A stretch of 46,011 nucleotides of DNA from Endotrypanum monterogeii (taxonomy: Eukaryota; Euglenozoa; Kinetoplastea; Trypanosomatida; Trypanosomatidae). Location of the stretch: NCBI GenBank assembly GCA_000333855.2, contig CM007335.1, forward strand, positions 504,321-550,331, written 5' to 3'. Of this stretch, positions 8,763 through 17,885 are shown in pieces; positions within the stretch are counted from its first letter, which is position 1; the number at the start of each line of letters is the position of its first letter. Under the pieces are notes generated by a model, which did no database searches, was not told the origin of the DNA, and was given only the letters and a program-made list of their open reading frames with translations. The translations under genes were made by a program, and so were the position numbers.

Positions 8763-10877
8763 TCAGAGACTGAAGAGGAGCTCCTGGAGGAGAGAGTGCG
8801 TGCGCAGTTGATGACCTGTGGCGAATACAGCATCCACCTCAGCTACCGTCCTGCAGGCCTCCACAAGCGGGGCCCGCGCCACAAAGATTGCTGCCGCGTA
8901 CATTGGTAACAGCCACAGCGCGCACGGAGTAGTGGTATCGTGCGGAGCGGCATGAGCGAGGCCGACCGGTAACGATAGCGGACTGCGGCGGTGCATCTCA
9001 CGCATATGGTAGGACAGCAACAGGTCCCACAAGGTGAGCACCTCGAACGGGTCAAGGAAGTCTGCAAACCCCGTTACAATCCACCGCATCGCCAGCGCTA
9101 GCGGGGGGTACTGAAGATCTCGTGTTGCGTGCACGACAGCTGGCAGCGCCAGTCGCTGCACAAGGCTCTCAAAAAGCAGACAGCACTGTAAGAGCTCCGG
9201 CGTAGGACCCTGCAGCCGACCCCACACTTGCGCCATCATGGCTGCTACAAGCTCGTACTGCTCGCCTGTATCGCTCGTCACGTTGCATAGCACAGACTCC
9301 AAAAAAGTAATCCCCTCCACGGGAGCGAACCCTGAAGGCAGGGCCTTCTGATGAATGAGATTGTTCTCGTTGTCTTTGAGGAACGTAATGTAGTACTCCA
9401 GCTGCCCCTTCGGTCTGCCCAATTGCCTCAGCGCTTCGGACATCTTGGGATCCGGCAAGCTTCGATCCACCACCACCGCTGTCGCGAGCATCTCCACGTC
9501 GTCGGTGTAGACAAAAAAATTATCGCTGTCGCCGACATGAATGAACATGTCGTCCAGAGCGAGGCGTTGCAGCAGCCGCGCACGGTCCTCCTGCCTTGCC
9601 GAGGAGTAGTGGTGATCAAACCGCCGCTTCACTTTAGCAACTGCCTGCCGGGAGGAGCAGGTGAGGTAGCGCGCGAGATTGTGGCGTAGGCGGTTCGTCG
9701 TGAGCTCCCCTTGCGACAGGAACATTGGCTTGCCGTCTGTCACTGCCATCGGTACCTGCAGCGCACGGGCGTACACTAACCGACGGACGGAGGGGTGGAG
9801 GCCCTCGCGCAGAAGAGCAGCCACCCTTTCCGTCTGGTCGCCAACGCGCAGGTATGCATCGATTTGTGCCTCTGCCAGCTCCAACGCACTGTCGATAACC
9901 CTGCATGAAGGGGACGTGGTGAGCCGCTGCGGGTGTAACTCGGCGAAGTACTCACGCAGCGTCTCCAGTGGGGGAATGATGCTGGGGAAGGCACGTAGAG
10001 CCTGCACGTGATTCCCAAATACTGTGAGGATGCCTAGCTGATCGACGCCCAGCACAGCGGCCTCCCAGGCAGAAGCTGGAAGCAACCCGGCGTCCACGAC
10101 GGCCTGCTGGGAAGCCTCGGAGTTGATGCCGTCAACGAGGCAGCGGAACAACAGCGCGATTGGTGGTAACCCCACACGCTCCTCCTCCATGACAGCCTCC
10201 GCTTTGATGTCCGCCGATTCTTTGGTGGACGCGCGCGTGCTATTCCCAGTGCGAGCCTTGCGCGCTTCCGCAGAGTTGAAGTGCTGCGAGACTGCATCAG
10301 CCCAGAGGTGGCGCGTGTGCTCCAATATGCGAGAAAGCAGCACACATACATGTGTGTTCTCAGCAGCCCCGCCACCGGCACCTTCGTTGGGCCTGACCGT
10401 TGCAAAGGCAGTGGTTTCTTTGAAGGGCACCGACGTTCCCTCATCGGGGGTAGACCCGACGCCTCGCTTCTTGAGTTCCCATTCCTCCTCCTCCTGGGCC
10501 CGCCGCGCCATCAGCCGCTCTTGCAGCTGGCTCACCACCTTGTTTTGTCGAGAAATGACGCCATGCAAAGAGGTGATCAGATCTGCGTCCGAGGGAGTCC
10601 CCACAGGGGCTCCATCTGAGGTCATCGAGGCTTGTCTATTCACCGTATCTTCCCACTGCGAATAAAGGAACCCACTCCACGTGTCCAGCGAGGAAAGAGA
10701 TGAACCCAGGATACCCTCTACAGGCTTCGTTGTTCCGTCGCCAGCGCTTGCTAGCCACGGTTTCTGCTTTTGTTGCTGCTGCGCAGCCGATGCCCGCGCA
10801 GCAGTACGCCGAATGGCTGCAGTTTCATACGACGGGCGGGAGATGGCAGCGTAACTCAAGGGTGTACTTCGCGACAT
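8763..10877 (-). CDS. TBC-domain protein, TBC1D19-like
   Basis: The 704-residue protein ends in a diverged TBC (Rab GTPase-activating) domain. The best match to the TBC1D19 subfamily, compared from memory, is the C-terminal run CCLLFESLV, then LALAMRWIVTGFADFLDPFEVLTLWD near residues 590-610, then LLPMYAAAIFVARAPL and the AEVDAVFA helix. Upstream, GDSDNFFVYTDDVEM is another conserved-looking block. The first 200 residues are low complexity: a QQQQKQK run and a Glu-rich coiled segment. I could not find the canonical IxxDxxR arginine finger or the YxQ glutamine finger, so GAP activity is uncertain. Expected role: membrane-traffic regulation through a Rab. The ATG at 10877 is chosen; the open frame extends 43 codons further only through a TTG and a Thr-His stretch encoded by a GT tract. 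In-frame domain content is intact. Confidence 0.85.
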   Translation of the reverse strand: MSRSTPLSYAAISRPSYETAAIRRTAARASAAQQQQKQKPWLASAGDGTTKPVEGILGSSLSSLDTWSGFLYSQWEDTVNRQASMTSDGAPVGTPSDADLITSLHGVISRQNKVVSQLQERLMARRAQEEEEWELKKRGVGSTPDEGTSVPFKETTAFATVRPNEGAGGGAAENTHVCVLLSRILEHTRHLWADAVSQHFNSAEARKARTGNSTRASTKESADIKAEAVMEEERVGLPPIALLFRCLVDGINSEASQQAVVDAGLLPASAWEAAVLGVDQLGILTVFGNHVQALRAFPSIIPPLETLREYFAELHPQRLTTSPSCRVIDSALELAEAQIDAYLRVGDQTERVAALLREGLHPSVRRLVYARALQVPMAVTDGKPMFLSQGELTTNRLRHNLARYLTCSSRQAVAKVKRRFDHHYSSARQEDRARLLQRLALDDMFIHVGDSDNFFVYTDDVEMLATAVVVDRSLPDPKMSEALRQLGRPKGQLEYYITFLKDNENNLIHQKALPSGFAPVEGITFLESVLCNVTSDTGEQYELVAAMMAQVWGRLQGPTPELLQCCLLFESLVQRLALPAVVHATRDLQYPPLALAMRWIVTGFADFLDPFEVLTLWDLLLSYHMREMHRRSPLSLPVGLAHAAPHDTTTPCALWLLPMYAAAIFVARAPLVEACRTVAEVDAVFATGHQLRTHSLLQELLFSL

Positions 10878-11649
10878 TGGACACCTCAACTCCTTCGATG
10901 GAGTCCTAGATATATTTGTATGTGTGTGTGTGGGGTGGGGGGGGGGGTAGTGAGGAGGGAGGGAAGATGTAGTGGCAACACCACTGCTCTTGAGCAATGA
11001 CTTCAACGCACCCCGTTAGATAGTTCGAATGATAGGAGGAGCGGTGGAGGAGAAGGGGTGGGTAGAGTGCAAAGAAGAAAGTAATGTCGTGGTATACATC
11101 GCAGCCGCAGGGACATACACACATACACATACACACACACGGAGAGAGGGAACAAGGACAGAGTTTACGTGGCGGGAATTACGAAGACGGAGGAGATGAA
11201 GCATAGCTGAGCTGGTCGGGGCAACCGAAAGGGGAGTGAGAGGCAGGGAGCACTCCAGGTCGATGATTATGTCTGTAGAGCGGCTCGCCCATCCCCCCCA
11301 CGCCCCCCCCCCTCCCTCCCTTCCTTCATGGATCGGAACATACGAGACGGGGTACCCCAAGGCGAGCGCTCACTGGCGGAGCCCCCGAGAAGGAGTGATG
11401 ACTTCAGAGACACGGGAAGAAAAAAAAAAGGGGGGGGTACCGGGGAGGCATGCTGCAACGGGGTGCAGGCAGTGTAGCGGCGCCACTTCAACGATGCAAC
11501 ATTATTGAGACAACGGCAAACGTACGGATAAACACGGGTCTGTGATCCGGGGAAGAGAAGAAGAGGGGGGCAGTCCGTAGGGAAAACGCCCAGCGCTGCC
11601 TATCAGAGCAAGCAAGCGACGACAGTCGTGTGGCACGTGGTCCTCTCCC
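10878..11649. other. Spacer between the oxygenase and TBC genes
   Basis: About 770 bp with no gene. A short GT tract at 10919-10931 sits about 40 bases upstream of the TBC start codon; a CA-type run lies at about 11115-11141, and C and G homopolymer runs at 11296-11312 and near 11430. Confidence 0.55.
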
Positions 11650-12567
11650 TCATTGGACTATCGATTTAGGCGCCACAGAAATGATCGATGAATGCCTCGC
11701 TGCCGCAGCGTAGCACCGCTTTGCATCCTCTGGTCGGAGCTCGACAATTACGTTGAAGCGATATGCTTCGCGGCCTGCATGCCCTTCTGTCCCTACTTCA
11801 CTCGCAGTACAGCCACGTGGAACTAGTGCATTGAACAGCTCCCCCCTCTGCGGCGTGTCGGCGGCCCAGTCCTGTCGCACTCGATGGAGCACACCAGGCA
11901 GAGCGCCACCCGATACTACCCCGAGCATATTTCCTGCCATGACGACCGCTTCCCCGATGTGCGCAGTCACGACTGACTCCCAGTGCGGCAGCGCAGCCCG
12001 CATTTTCGACGTTTCTTTGGAAAGAAATGCTGGTAAGGATCCCGAGTGCGTTGCAGAACCCTCCAGTCGAGTCGACCCGTGCGTCGCTGCCGGATCGGCT
12101 CGGCCAACCTCCAGCCCACCTGCCGACCCAACGAGCAAGGCGGTGCACAAGCCAGGATCGACGTGTGGTCGACATCCAGAGCCGACCGGGTAACGTAGCA
12201 CTCTCAGCACGGATTTTCGACCCAAGTTCTTGAGAATCTCATCGCGGACGGCGGAGGAGATGCATGACCCCTCGCGCAGTGCCTCCTGTACGTAGCTTAG
12301 AGCAGCCTCGTGCAGACCAGTGCAGACCAGCCGCACCTCAGCAGGTAACTGTTGATACACTGTGTTGTCTTCATACATGTGGCGCAGCGGCAGCTCTATA
12401 TGGTCTCGGCGATACCCACCCGCACCCCCACGTCGACGAACGAAGGGATGAAGTGGGTTGTTCCCGTCGGATACACCGTAGAGAGTCTCCGAATTTCTCT
12501 GCAGCGCGGCAAACGCTCGATGAACCTCGGCCGGGGTAAACAAATTCACGATTCGCCAGAGCCTCAT
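11650..12567 (-). CDS. 2-oxoglutarate/Fe(II)-dependent oxygenase, isopenicillin-N-synthase type
   Basis: A 305-residue protein with the double-stranded beta-helix signature of this superfamily. The iron ligands are H135 and D137 in RPHVDPGLCTALLV, followed by GGLEV, and H228 in GVLHRVRQDW; R241 in PQRGELFNALVPRG is the likely 2-oxoglutarate contact, although the usual RxS motif is RGE here. RVLRYPVG just before the HxD is also typical of the family. An extra segment of about 45 residues (155-200, Thr/Ser/His rich) sits between the HxD and second His. This is distinct from JBP-type thymidine hydroxylases. Substrate unknown: family members oxidise small molecules or, less often, macromolecules. 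The ATG at 12567 begins directly with the family-like MRLWRIVNLFTPAEV. Enzyme class confident; biological role open. Confidence 0.88.
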   Translation of the reverse strand: MRLWRIVNLFTPAEVHRAFAALQRNSETLYGVSDGNNPLHPFVRRRGGAGGYRRDHIELPLRHMYEDNTVYQQLPAEVRLVCTGLHEAALSYVQEALREGSCISSAVRDEILKNLGRKSVLRVLRYPVGSGCRPHVDPGLCTALLVGSAGGLEVGRADPAATHGSTRLEGSATHSGSLPAFLSKETSKMRAALPHWESVVTAHIGEAVVMAGNMLGVVSGGALPGVLHRVRQDWAADTPQRGELFNALVPRGCTASEVGTEGHAGREAYRFNVIVELRPEDAKRCYAAAARHSSIISVAPKSIVQ

Positions 12568-13275
12568 CTAGAAACGCTTGCAAAGCAAAAGAAAAATGAC
12601 ACACCCGGCAAGAGATGAAGAGGTATATATATTTTTTCTCCATTAGGAGGCAGCAGCAGATGCGGCCATGGTGCCCGTAATGGAAGGGCGGAGGTGTAGC
12701 AACAGCAACATGGTGCAGAAAGAGCTGCGGTTTGACACTGCATGCCCCAGTGAGTCGCCCCTCCACGCCATCTCACTACACAGCACCACAGCCAAACAAA
12801 AAAGATAAGATGTAATACAGCAAGCATGTGCACAGCTGATATAAATATTCTTTTAGTTTTTTTTTTTGAAGTCATTTGTCAGGGGCAGCACCAATAAAGA
12901 GCGAAGTTGCCATTGGCCACCGAAGCCTCCGTACCCACGCCGAGACCACTAAGAGATGTGGAAGCGCAAGACGCAAACACACAGCAGCCGAGCAGTCGTA
13001 GCGAATGGGCACATTAGTGTGCCTGACCGTGCAACAGCACCAGATGCTGTGGCTGAGCTGTGCTGTGTTGAGAGGAGGGGAGGGGAGGGGGGGAAGAATC
13101 TCGCCCCCCCCCCACACACACAATACGACATATCTGATAATTGCAATGAACACCGTCTCCCTCCCGCCTTCATACTCTACTCGTCGACCTAGAGATACGC
13201 CAAGGGAAACCCACCATGTCAACAGAGACCAGTGTCATCGTGCGGCTATCGCCTGCACTTCGTGAGAGAAAGAGC
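12568..13275. other. Spacer upstream of the oxygenase gene
   Basis: Roughly 700 bp with no supported gene. It contains poly-T and poly-A runs around 12631 and 12858-12869, a G-rich/C-rich stretch at 13070-13118, and a short CA run. It should include the oxygenase 5' UTR and splice-acceptor region. Confidence 0.5.
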
Positions 13276-13986
13276 CTATGAGCCGACGTCGGCAACAGCA
13301 GAGCGGCTGCCGAACACAGAGGCGGTCACAACCGACACCCCAGCGAGCGAAACTGGTTTCCACCGAAAGGGAGGCGCCGGTAGCCCACATCGACGGAGAA
13401 CGGGGGGAGTAGGTGTGGCACCAGATCGTCTTCGCAACTCTGTGTAATGAATCAGCCGGACAGAAAAACGTTTCCCCCAGCCTCTGAGGGATCGGTTGTT
13501 GCTTTTTTTTTTTTGCCGAGACATATAGCCGCGGTGCATCCTCAACTGTTTCACTACCTTCGGTGATGGATCCGGATCGACACCCTCGACGTTGCCTCCG
13601 TACTCTACCCCCACAGAGCTGTTCAGCGAATACTGTGTGACGCCACGGAGTGACCCCATCGACAACCCCTTCCCTCCTTCACTGGGACGACCCCCGCGCC
13701 GCCTCACCACTACCCCCACCCACGGTGTGGCAGCGGACCGCAACATGGCTGAACCGAAAAGCGGTGTCTGAGCATGCATTCCACAGCTGCAGTACCCCAA
13801 AGTCCTTCCACACATATGCGGTGATGGATTACGGCAGCCTCGCCAAGTCAGCACACATGTGCTCTGTAAAGCACCAATACAGGCATAGTGACTGCCATCA
13901 TGAAGCAACAGCCCCCTCCACAGCCTCCTCGTCCACAGTCTGGACGATACTCCAGAGGACTGACTCGCTGAACTTCGGACCCCCAT
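13276..13986 (-). CDS. Weak candidate ORF, possibly spurious
   Basis: An open frame of 236 codons from the ATG at 13986, on the same strand as the other genes. It is Gly/Arg/Ser rich, with a poly-Lys stretch encoded by an A homopolymer (MSRQKKKSNNRS), and has no domain, signal peptide or membrane segment I recognise. The opposite strand is also open in several overlapping pieces, for example about 13555-13768, so openness alone is weak evidence. It sits in a 2.1-kb gap where a gene would fit the spacing of this cluster. Treat as doubtful. Confidence 0.22.
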   Translation of the reverse strand: MGVRSSASQSSGVSSRLWTRRLWRGLLLHDGSHYACIGALQSTCVLTWRGCRNPSPHMCGRTLGYCSCGMHAQTPLFGSAMLRSAATPWVGVVVRRRGGRPSEGGKGLSMGSLRGVTQYSLNSSVGVEYGGNVEGVDPDPSPKVVKQLRMHRGYMSRQKKKSNNRSLRGWGKRFSVRLIHYTELRRRSGATPTPPVLRRCGLPAPPFRWKPVSLAGVSVVTASVFGSRSAVADVGS

Positions 13987-14019
13987 CGTTTTCCCAGCCT
14001 CACCACCACACACACGCAC

Positions 14020-14693
14020 ACAGCGAAGCAGTCGAGAGACATTAAGTATGCTCCCCAGCGCATGTTGTAGGCACGACTAGCCCTGGCTCGGCATCCCCCG
14101 CTTACTCAAGACGAGTGATGGCTGTGCCTACAGCCCACACCGCCAACGAAACCGCATAGAAGCCACACGCCTCTCTCTTCAACCTTCATTATCACACCCA
14201 CAGTATCATGAGATCGAGATGATAAGAATATGGGAAGAGATCCGTATTCCATTTGATTGTGTGTATGTGCTTGCCGCTATCCTATGCGGCCGATAGGTTC
14301 ATGTCAGCCAAGGGCCCCGAAAGGACTCAGCGGCAGAGGAAACAAAAGAAGGCACAGTGGGTGTGACGGATACCCGCAGTCAAAAAAAGCACGCTACCTC
14401 ATGGCATTTGCAAGTGCCCATCACCATGCAGCGTGGGGGGATGCGCATGGTAGATACACATCAAGTCACAGTCTCTCAGCGCCCTCGCAAACCCACGTCC
14501 ATCAAAACCTTCTAGACCCAAAGGGAGGAAGGGAGGGAGGGAGGGAGAGGCTGGTTCATGGAATGACTAGGAAGGTGCTCCAGCAATATACATATACATA
14601 CATATACATATATATATATATATATATATGTATTTCTTATATATATATTATTTTTTTTACTCAGCCTTCACTCATGGGAGAGCCGTAAAATAA
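14020..14693. other. Spacer with G-tract cluster and TA tract
   Basis: About 670 bp downstream of the DUF1796 gene on the transcribed strand. It contains a GGGA-type purine run at 14523-14550 and a TA-rich tract at about 14588-14630. No gene is visible. Confidence 0.55.
14523..14550 (+). repeat. GGGA repeat with G-quadruplex potential
   Basis: On the plus strand there are at least four runs of three Gs separated by single A residues, flanked by GG runs. Because genes here are read from the minus strand, the G-rich strand is the template and the RNA would carry the CUCCC complement. It lies about 140 bases past the DUF1796 stop codon. Confidence 0.7.
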
Positions 14694-15911
14694 CTACGAA
14701 TCGGGTGAGCCGGTGGGATCAATGGAGTCCATAAGCTTCGTGCTAGAATTCGTCAAGTACTGGATGCGACAAATCACCTCGTAGGTACCGCGCCGCATCT
14801 CATGGGCAAGCCTCTCCACGGCCGCCACCTTGTCGCCGCCTGTAAGTATTTGGTAGAGGTGGATGAGCACGAGCTGGTCCTCCTCGTCGGTGAAAGGGCG
14901 CCCCGCTCGGGAGGGATGCCCCGCCATGTGATACGTCGCATCGCCGCAATACCGACATTTTCGTCGAGTCCGCCCATCAGCAAGCAGCACGGGAACATCG
15001 TCCGTCAGCATATCGGTACTCCCGATGCCAGTGCACGTGCCGCCAACACTGGCGACACCGTCAATCAAAGCAAGATTGTCGTGACTGCGCCAGGGGAAGC
15101 GCACCGCGGTGAGATCAGCAAAGGGGACATCGTCGCACCGCAGCGCGCCGTCGCACAAGTAAACCTTTCGCTCAAGATCGCACGCCCCTTCAGCCACCGC
15201 CGCCGCCAGTGGCGGCGGGGCAACGCCTACGTCCACTGCAAGCCAATTGTCCTCCGCTACGCTGTGGACCATGACCGTGTGGTAGGAGGCGTGTGTGCGA
15301 TCGAAGAGGGTGTCGTCCGGCGACCCGCGATACTGCAACGTCCACAGAGAAACCCGCGGGGAAAGTGCTGCGAGCTGCACCGCGTGTGCGCGCAGTCCCT
15401 GGTCGTGAATCATAAAAACGATGCGAAAGTCGAGAGAGGGGCTGCGTTGTGCCACAGCCGCCTCCAAGTCAGCAGCAAGCGCCAACTCCTCTTGCGGATG
15501 ACGTGCCGTGACGGTGCGGAAAAAGGTGACGGGTCTGTCGGGGGCATCCAACAAACGACTAAAACGGTGTATCTTCACCTGGAAGTGTGCCTGCACGCGT
15601 GGGTCATTCAGGTCGAAGTGTGCGAAGGCTGTGTGCTGTCCGCGAAACAGCACCCACGGCCCCACACACTCCGGGCGATACGGCGGCGGGCCAGGCGGGT
15701 AGAAACCCTCAGCAAAGCCCTTCTGAATGAAGTAGATCAGCCCATCGAGAGTTACACGGCTGAAATCGAATGGGTACGCCTCCGTGCGCAGACCAAGCTT
15801 GCCCAACATGAGCGCTGGGCCACACCACCCTCCTAGCGAAATATACTTGCGCGATAACCTCGCACCATCATAAAGCGCAGCTTGGCGAGCCCGTCGACTA
15901 TAGCACAACAT
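14694..15911 (-). CDS. DUF1796 putative papain-like cysteine peptidase with C-terminal Cys/His and SANT-like tail
   Basis: The 405-residue protein begins with the DUF1796 signature: ISLGGWCGPALMLGKLGL, with candidate nucleophile C30, then EAYPFDFSRVTLDGLIYF at residues 44-61. Residues 85-230 continue the fold (FAHFDLND; FFRTVT at about 130-135; FRIVFMIHDQG; HTVMVHS, with possible catalytic His near 211 or 216). Family members are annotated as putative papain-like peptidases, but activity is rarely shown. The last 90 residues differ: CRYCGDATYHMAGH gives C319, C322, H328 and H332, a possible zinc site, followed by RPFTDEEDQLVLIHLYQIL and a second helix pair ending VICRIQYL, which resembles a Myb/SANT helix-turn-helix. 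That tail is my reading, not an established architecture. The long open frame on the opposite strand (14802-15836) is a codon-bias shadow. The ATG at 15911 precedes the domain by about 24 residues. Confidence 0.87.
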   Translation of the reverse strand: MLCYSRRARQAALYDGARLSRKYISLGGWCGPALMLGKLGLRTEAYPFDFSRVTLDGLIYFIQKGFAEGFYPPGPPPYRPECVGPWVLFRGQHTAFAHFDLNDPRVQAHFQVKIHRFSRLLDAPDRPVTFFRTVTARHPQEELALAADLEAAVAQRSPSLDFRIVFMIHDQGLRAHAVQLAALSPRVSLWTLQYRGSPDDTLFDRTHASYHTVMVHSVAEDNWLAVDVGVAPPPLAAAVAEGACDLERKVYLCDGALRCDDVPFADLTAVRFPWRSHDNLALIDGVASVGGTCTGIGSTDMLTDDVPVLLADGRTRRKCRYCGDATYHMAGHPSRAGRPFTDEEDQLVLIHLYQILTGGDKVAAVERLAHEMRRGTYEVICRIQYLTNSSTKLMDSIDPTGSPDS

Positions 15912-17885
15912 GCTTGACTGTGCGCAGAGCTAGGACAAGCACAATCAGAAGCGCCTCTCACCCCACCCACTCCTCTCTCTGTGTGTCGTGCCTGTGATAT
16001 ATTTGTAGAGGTGTGTGTGTGTGTGTGTGTGTGTCTAAGCAAAAAAAAAAAAAAATGGAGATGTAAATGTCGACCATCAGTAGAGCATACAAACAGAAAG
16101 AAACGGTGGTCAACACCCGCTAGGCGTTTGCCCTGACAGTGCCCATGAGGAAAGCCGAGGAGGGAGTGGGGAAGCATCAAAAAACCCCACAAAACAAAAA
16201 GGGAGAGGAGTCGAAGAAGTTGTAACAGTGCACGCATTCAAAGTGCTCTCGGGGTACGGATAACTACATGCGGGCCTAGGGGAGAAGGGAGGGAGGGGCG
16301 TCCCCCCTCGAGAGCCACTTTCGCCCGCAAGACGGGTACCTCCGCTAGTCCCTAAACAGCGTCGCCTGGTGGGAGCTCACACGAGGCGACACCACGCATC
16401 CGAAAAGGGGCATGTCTTCCAGATGACAACCCCCCCCCCAAAAAAAAAAAACGCCGCAGTCCATCTTGTACAGCTGCTTCGCCCTGAGCGGTCCTCAGCT
16501 CCACCCTCCCCCCTCCCTTTCGGGAACGCCTGGACACACACTCTTCAGCTGCCGCTCCAAGAATGGTGCCTCTACAGCGTTGCCCCGGCAAGCAGTCTCC
16601 ATGGATAGGTGGAGAAAGTACAAGAACGAAAGCAGCAGCAATCGGCCTTTTTAGAAGAAAAAAACATCACTCTTTCCCTTGAAGATTTATGCGTGCGTGT
16701 ATCCCTCTGCCACCCCCACATGGGGAAAGAGGGGGGAATGGGGATGGAGCGTTACGAAAGCCAATCCCGACAACATGACTGATGCATTAATATGCGCAAA
16801 CACAAACAGGCGGACTGCAGAGGAGATGCAGTTTTTTTATATCATAATAGTAATTTTTTTAAAAAAGGGCGAGAAGACTACACTCGCTTCCGCCATCACT
16901 ACAGCGTCTCCTACCCATCCATGCTGCTCATGGCATTTGCAGAGACAGCAGGTCCCGTTCGGAGGTTGGCATGCACACACACACGCACACACACACACAC
17001 ACACACAAACATACACGCACACAATGCTTGAGTTGCGTACACGCACCAGCCACCGCCAACATACAAGATGACAGAGAAATCGAAAAGAGTGTTTTAGCGA
17101 GAGTTACCGTAGATTTTAATAATAGTAAAAGAAAGAAAAGAAGGGCCGGTAACGGAGAGGGGGAAAAGAGGGGAACGTGCGATGTCTGTAGGGAGCGGCG
17201 ACTGTCAAACGCACACACCGACACACACCGAGAAAAGCATCGCTGTCAAATCCATCGTCCCGACAGTCCAATCCCTTTCAACGAACAGCGAACGTGGAGA
17301 AGAGATACACACACAAACACACAAAAGCAAAACACAGAGAAGAAGAAGCGCGGGAGGGAGGGCGAGAGGCGAAGCGACACCAACAGCCACATCCCCCAGG
17401 CACAACAAGCATACCCTCAGCAGTCACACCATCTCAGACGCTGAGAAAATATGCAGGCATCCACCTGCAGACATTAGGTGAGCTCGAAGAAAGCAAAGAG
17501 AAGGGTACATATATATATATACATATATGTGTGTGTGTGTGTGTGTCTGCGTCATACAAAAAGAGAGGTATCCTTGCCACCATCATCATAACACACACAC
17601 ACACACACACATAGATAGAAAAGTATACACCTTCATGCGGTCCACTCCCAGAAATGTGCGCTAAAGAGGTCTGGGGGACGAGAAAACGGACCGGCTGTTG
17701 AGACACAGAAAAAAAACCGATGCGAAGACTGTCCAATTGCAGTGAAGACGTGCACTCCTTAGTACGCTACGCGAAAAAAAAAAACAGATATTTATAGGGA
17801 ACACTTGTCAATGAACATTACGACTTCCCTTCCCCTCCTCCACACATCTTCACCTCATCGTACTTGCCCCCGTTCCCACACATGC
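15912..17885. other. Long spacer between NOP58 and DUF1796 genes
   Basis: Nearly 2 kb without a supported gene. It holds a GT tract at 16012-16034, poly-A at 16041-16054 and 16440-16451, a CA tract at 16971-17006, a TA/GT compound tract at 17508-17546 and a CA tract at 17590-17610. It should contain the NOP58 3' UTR and the DUF1796 leader region. Small open frames are repeat-derived. Confidence 0.6.

Noticed and set aside
14802..15836. Plus-strand open frame of 344 codons
   Set aside because: It is antisense to the DUF1796 gene, whose minus-strand product shows clear family motifs; a codon-bias shadow.
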